Part shown: piece after piece, positions 61,568 to 64,000 of the stretch
How positions within the stretch are numbered: the first letter of the stretch is position 1
How the letters are laid out: every line of letters starts with the position of its first letter
DNA from: Photobacterium aquae
Lineage (GTDB): Bacteria; Pseudomonadota; Gammaproteobacteria; Enterobacterales; Vibrionaceae
NCBI RefSeq assembly: GCF_001029445.1
Contig: NZ_LDOT01000034.1
Coordinates: 1 to 64,000, forward strand
Direction: 5' to 3'
Length of the DNA stretch: 64,000 nucleotides
The notes under the pieces: model-generated
The model's database searches: none
Seen by the model: only the letters and a program-made list of their open reading frames with translations
What the model was told of the DNA's origin: nothing
Program-made: the position numbers and the translations under genes

Positions 61568-62044
61568 TTACTCGGGCACAACGCGTGCAGTACGCCCTTC
61601 CACGTTAACCCTTACCCGCTGGCCAACTCGGAAAATCATATTAGGATTGGCTTCTTGTACCACAGCGATCGTCTCACCGGTATCATCCATCTTAATCGTT
61701 AAATTCACCCCATTGCGTTTGGTTATTCCCTGCGCAGCTTCGCTGCCCGCATAGCCCCCAAGCAAACCACCACCAATGGCAGCAATGTCAGACCCTGAGC
61801 CGCCGCCAATCTTCGACCCAAGGATCCCCCCAACCGCGGCACCGGCAATTGCCCCAATTGCCTGCCCCTCACCTTCAATGGTCACAGGTTCCGTTTTTAC
61901 AACAGTGCCATAACGTACCTGCTGAATTGACCGGGTATCAGCCACTCCGTAAGAGTCTCCATAAGGATTTGGCGATGTACACCCCGTGAGCCCCAATCCC
62001 AATACAGCAAATAGGCACAGCAACCAGTACATTTGATACTTCAT
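61568..62044 (-). CDS. SlyB/Pcp-like glycine-zipper outer membrane lipoprotein, 158 aa
   Basis: A lipobox LTGC after a typical signal is followed by the glycine-zipper repeat AIGAIAGAAVGGILGSKIGG and AIGGGLLGGYAGSEAAQG, then the C-terminal VNLTIKMDDTGETIAVVQEA and RVGQRVRVNVEGRTARVV. These match SlyB/Pcp. I start at MKYQMYW; GGGGGAAAG lies upstream. It inserts in the outer membrane; in E. coli SlyB is part of the PhoPQ regulon and stabilises the membrane. Confidence 0.9.
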   Translation of the reverse strand: MKYQMYWLLCLFAVLGLGLTGCTSPNPYGDSYGVADTRSIQQVRYGTVVKTEPVTIEGEGQAIGAIAGAAVGGILGSKIGGGSGSDIAAIGGGLLGGYAGSEAAQGITKRNGVNLTIKMDDTGETIAVVQEANPNMIFRVGQRVRVNVEGRTARVVPE

Positions 62045-62315
62045 AGGCTTTCCCCCAGTAACATTCATCTGCCAGCCAGCCTGACAGCAACCAGCAACGT
62101 CTTTTCAGTATAGCAATCTGATCATATCTCTAGTTCGCACGAAATTTATCCACTTAATATGATTCGTGCCGAATAATTGTTGCAAACTATTGCATTTTTT
62201 TACCAAGCGTTTAGTTTAATTTGCCGCCCGACTGATCCTGATCTTTATCCTGGCGATAATAGCACCACCACAATTAACGTTTCCGTGAGCAAGCAGACGC
62301 CCAGCAGATACCGAC

Positions 62316-62765
62316 ATGAACAGACCCACCTTTACCAAGCATTTTGTTGCCTTGCTGTTCAGTCTAACTCTGATCACGAGTGCCTCTTACCTCAGCCATC
62401 TGCTTTGGCCGAGTGTGAATACCGGTACGCCGACTCTTCCTTATCATACGGAAATCTACGAATCGCGACGGCAGGATGAAGAACACCTAGAGCCGCTGAT
62501 TTCGCTATTTTCCCAACCAGGGATCTCTGCCAACCTGCCTTGCGTGCAATCTGTATCGACACCGAATACAACAAAACCGATCGCACTGAACAACCAGCAG
62601 GACATCTTGGCATTCACCGGCGAGAGTCCATCTCTGTGGCTAAACGTCATGCTATTTGCGGTGACTATTCCTTTAAGCATCAATCATCGCCACAAACGGC
62701 GCAGACGGTGCCTGACGGGTAATAACGGTGCGAATCTCCAATACAAGTTTGTGGTTCAACAATAA
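62316..62765 (+). CDS. Hypothetical membrane protein, 149 aa
   Basis: A signal-anchor-like start (FTKHFVALLFSLTLITSASY) precedes a soluble region with one Cys and a second hydrophobic helix (PSLWLNVMLFAVTIPLSI), followed by the basic HRHKRRRRC. So both ends may be in the cytosol, with a 90-residue periplasmic loop. No family recognised. It ends 86 bp before rodA in the same direction and may be co-transcribed. Confidence 0.55.
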   Translation: MNRPTFTKHFVALLFSLTLITSASYLSHLLWPSVNTGTPTLPYHTEIYESRRQDEEHLEPLISLFSQPGISANLPCVQSVSTPNTTKPIALNNQQDILAFTGESPSLWLNVMLFAVTIPLSINHRHKRRRRCLTGNNGANLQYKFVVQQ

Positions 62766-62851
62766 CCAAAATCACCCTATTGCTAACGACGACGGAAGGT
62801 CTCCGACCTCATTCCGTAAATACCACGATCGCCAATTTAGTTATTGATTAC

Positions 62852-63934
62852 ATGTTGAATTACAGACCCAGAATTGACTACCCACTTCTTCTTGCCATTA
62901 TTTTAGTCATGCTCCTTGGCAGCTTGACGGTTTGGAGTGCCAGTGGCTTCAGCGAACCTATGATGGAACGCCACCTTGTACGCGCCCTGATTTCCTTGAC
63001 GTGTATTATGGTAATGTCAGCCATACCACCGATTAAATATCAGCATATCACGCCCTTTCTATATGGATTGGCTGTCGTACTGCTGCTAGGTGTTATCGTA
63101 ATGGGCGACAGTACCAATGGCTCGCAGCGCTGGCTTGCCCTTGGCCCTATTCGCTTCCAGCCATCGGAACTGGTCAAGGTAGCCGTACCTATGATGGTGG
63201 CTTGGCTTATTGTGGTTGACGCAGGGCGACCCGATCTGAAAAAAATTGGGCTGTGCTTGCTGGTAACAGGTGTTCCGGCCGGGTTGATTTTCATTCAGCC
63301 TGATTTGGATGGCGCGATATTTGCCGTGATCTATGCACTGTTCGTGCTCTATTTCGCTGGTATGAGTTGGAAAATCATTGGTAGCTTTTTAGGCGCTATC
63401 GCCACCGCTGTTCCTTTGCTGTGGTTTTTCGTCATGGAAGCCTACCAGAAAAAACGGGTGACTCAGTTTCTCAATCCCGAATCAGACCCACTCGGCGCTG
63501 GCTACCAGATCATCCAATCTCTCATTGCCATTGGTTCAGGCGGGGTCAGAGGCAAAGGCTGGATGCATGCAACACAAGGACACCTTGGCTTCATCCCTGA
63601 AAGCCACACCGACTTTATTTTTTCGACCTTCGCCGAAGAATGGGGCTACATGGGCAGTGTACTGCTCATGGGCTTGTACCTATTCATCACCTTGCGGGTT
63701 ATCTGGCTTGCCTGCCAATGCGAGCACCCATTCAACCGCTTGGTAAGCGGAGCACTGGCGCTGAGCTTCTTCCTCTATGCCTTTATCAATACCGGCATGG
63801 TAAGCGGCGTACTTCCCGTAATGGGCAGCCCGTTACCTTTCTTCAGTTACGGCGGTACGGCGATGATCACCCAAGGTGTCTGCTTCGGCATCATCATGTC
63901 GCTGTGTCTCTACAAACCTTACACAAGCAAGTAG
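62852..63934 (+). CDS. rodA: SEDS family RodA-like peptidoglycan polymerase, 360 aa
   Basis: Ten membrane helices and SEDS signatures: GSQRWLALGPIRFQPSELVK (with the essential Trp), IFIQPDLDGAIF, the extracellular GFIPESHTDFIFSTFAEEWG (with the essential Asp), and GVLPVMGSPLPFFSYGGTAM. Length fits RodA (370). It polymerises glycan strands together with a class B PBP. It stands apart from any mrdA/PBP2 gene in this window, so it may be an extra copy rather than the elongasome RodA. I start at MLNYRPRIDYP, where the family begins; an upstream frame adds 24 residues. Confidence 0.9.
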   Translation: MLNYRPRIDYPLLLAIILVMLLGSLTVWSASGFSEPMMERHLVRALISLTCIMVMSAIPPIKYQHITPFLYGLAVVLLLGVIVMGDSTNGSQRWLALGPIRFQPSELVKVAVPMMVAWLIVVDAGRPDLKKIGLCLLVTGVPAGLIFIQPDLDGAIFAVIYALFVLYFAGMSWKIIGSFLGAIATAVPLLWFFVMEAYQKKRVTQFLNPESDPLGAGYQIIQSLIAIGSGGVRGKGWMHATQGHLGFIPESHTDFIFSTFAEEWGYMGSVLLMGLYLFITLRVIWLACQCEHPFNRLVSGALALSFFLYAFINTGMVSGVLPVMGSPLPFFSYGGTAMITQGVCFGIIMSLCLYKPYTSK

Positions 63935-63955
63935 CATCTTTTTATATCTTCAACA

Positions 63956-63981
63956 AAAACGCGGCCCTGTGCCGCGTTTTT
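63956..63981 (+). terminator. Terminator of rodA
   Basis: AAAACGCGGC / GCCGCGTTTT stem with T run. Confidence 0.92.
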
Positions 63982-64000
63982 GTTTCTAAGAAAATGTAAT

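Noticed and set aside
1-64000. dif-like recombination site
   Set aside because: No sequence close to the 28-bp Vibrio dif1 or dif2 was found on reading both strands.
1-64000. CRISPR arrays, rRNA and tRNA genes
   Set aside because: No regularly spaced repeats and no cloverleaf-like sequences were recognised.

Overview
The window looks like part of a Vibrionaceae genome, most likely the secondary chromosome of a Photobacterium-like species. The clearest clue is the block pntA-pntB-vxrA-vxrB-vxrC, which keeps the order of Vibrio cholerae chromosome II. Supporting clues are nadE beside a NadD-like gene, a riboswitch-controlled ribB, a HlyU-family gene and a YbjD-type OLD nuclease. The genus assignment is inference. 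Seven exact copies of the 13-bp palindrome GTGACRNYGTCAC, the MatP-binding matS site, lie between 3.0 and 51.3 kb. This places the window in the Ter macrodomain, near the replication terminus. No dif site was seen.

Layout. 0-12 kb is AT-rich and accessory in character. It holds the end of a decayed IS1202/ISNCY-type transposase, a second broken gene, several small exported or unknown proteins, and a tyrosine recombinase with two core-binding-like segments. A four-gene operon (exported protein, glutathione transferase, small Cys protein, alpha/beta hydrolase), a methyltransferase and an RpoS-like sigma factor follow. 12-22 kb holds a chromate transporter with a divergent LysR regulator, an OmpA-type lipoprotein, an acyltransferase, an atypical AraC-type protein, a divergent NadD-like/nadE pair, an HD hydrolase, yoaH and nnrS. 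Two NsrR-type boxes precede nnrS, so it is probably induced by nitric oxide.

22-29 kb is the envelope-stress system vxrABC followed by proton-translocating transhydrogenase pntAB, then hlyU-like and DUF1127-like genes. 29-38 kb holds a BASS-family transporter, FMN riboswitch plus ribB, a UshA-like phosphatase without signal peptide, a CbrC-like gene, a glyoxalase-type protein and a YbjD-type nuclease.

38-48 kb is the most striking part: twelve same-strand genes, many overlapping. In transcription order they are DUF523/DUF1722, a MerR regulator, photolyase, NTF2-like, SDR, FAD oxidoreductase, DUF1365, Cfa-type methyltransferase, DUF2878, chalcone-isomerase-like and a DUF3833 lipoprotein. Upstream are four TTGTACAA boxes, two of them inside a perfect 37-bp palindrome. 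I read this as a light- or singlet-oxygen-responsive regulon combining DNA repair with membrane-lipid modification, controlled by a LitR/CarH-like MerR protein that lacks a recognisable B12-binding motif.

48-64 kb is mixed: a truncated SMR efflux gene, an acetyltransferase, a crotonase-family enzyme, cutA, a GH13 amylase lipoprotein, an AraC/MATE divergent pair, a DUF1176 protein, a CPA2-type antiporter coupled to a 28-residue membrane peptide, a GyrI-like protein, a DnaQ-type exonuclease, a PH-domain protein, a carboxylesterase, a glycine-zipper lipoprotein and a second-copy-type rodA. No rRNA, tRNA or CRISPR array was seen.
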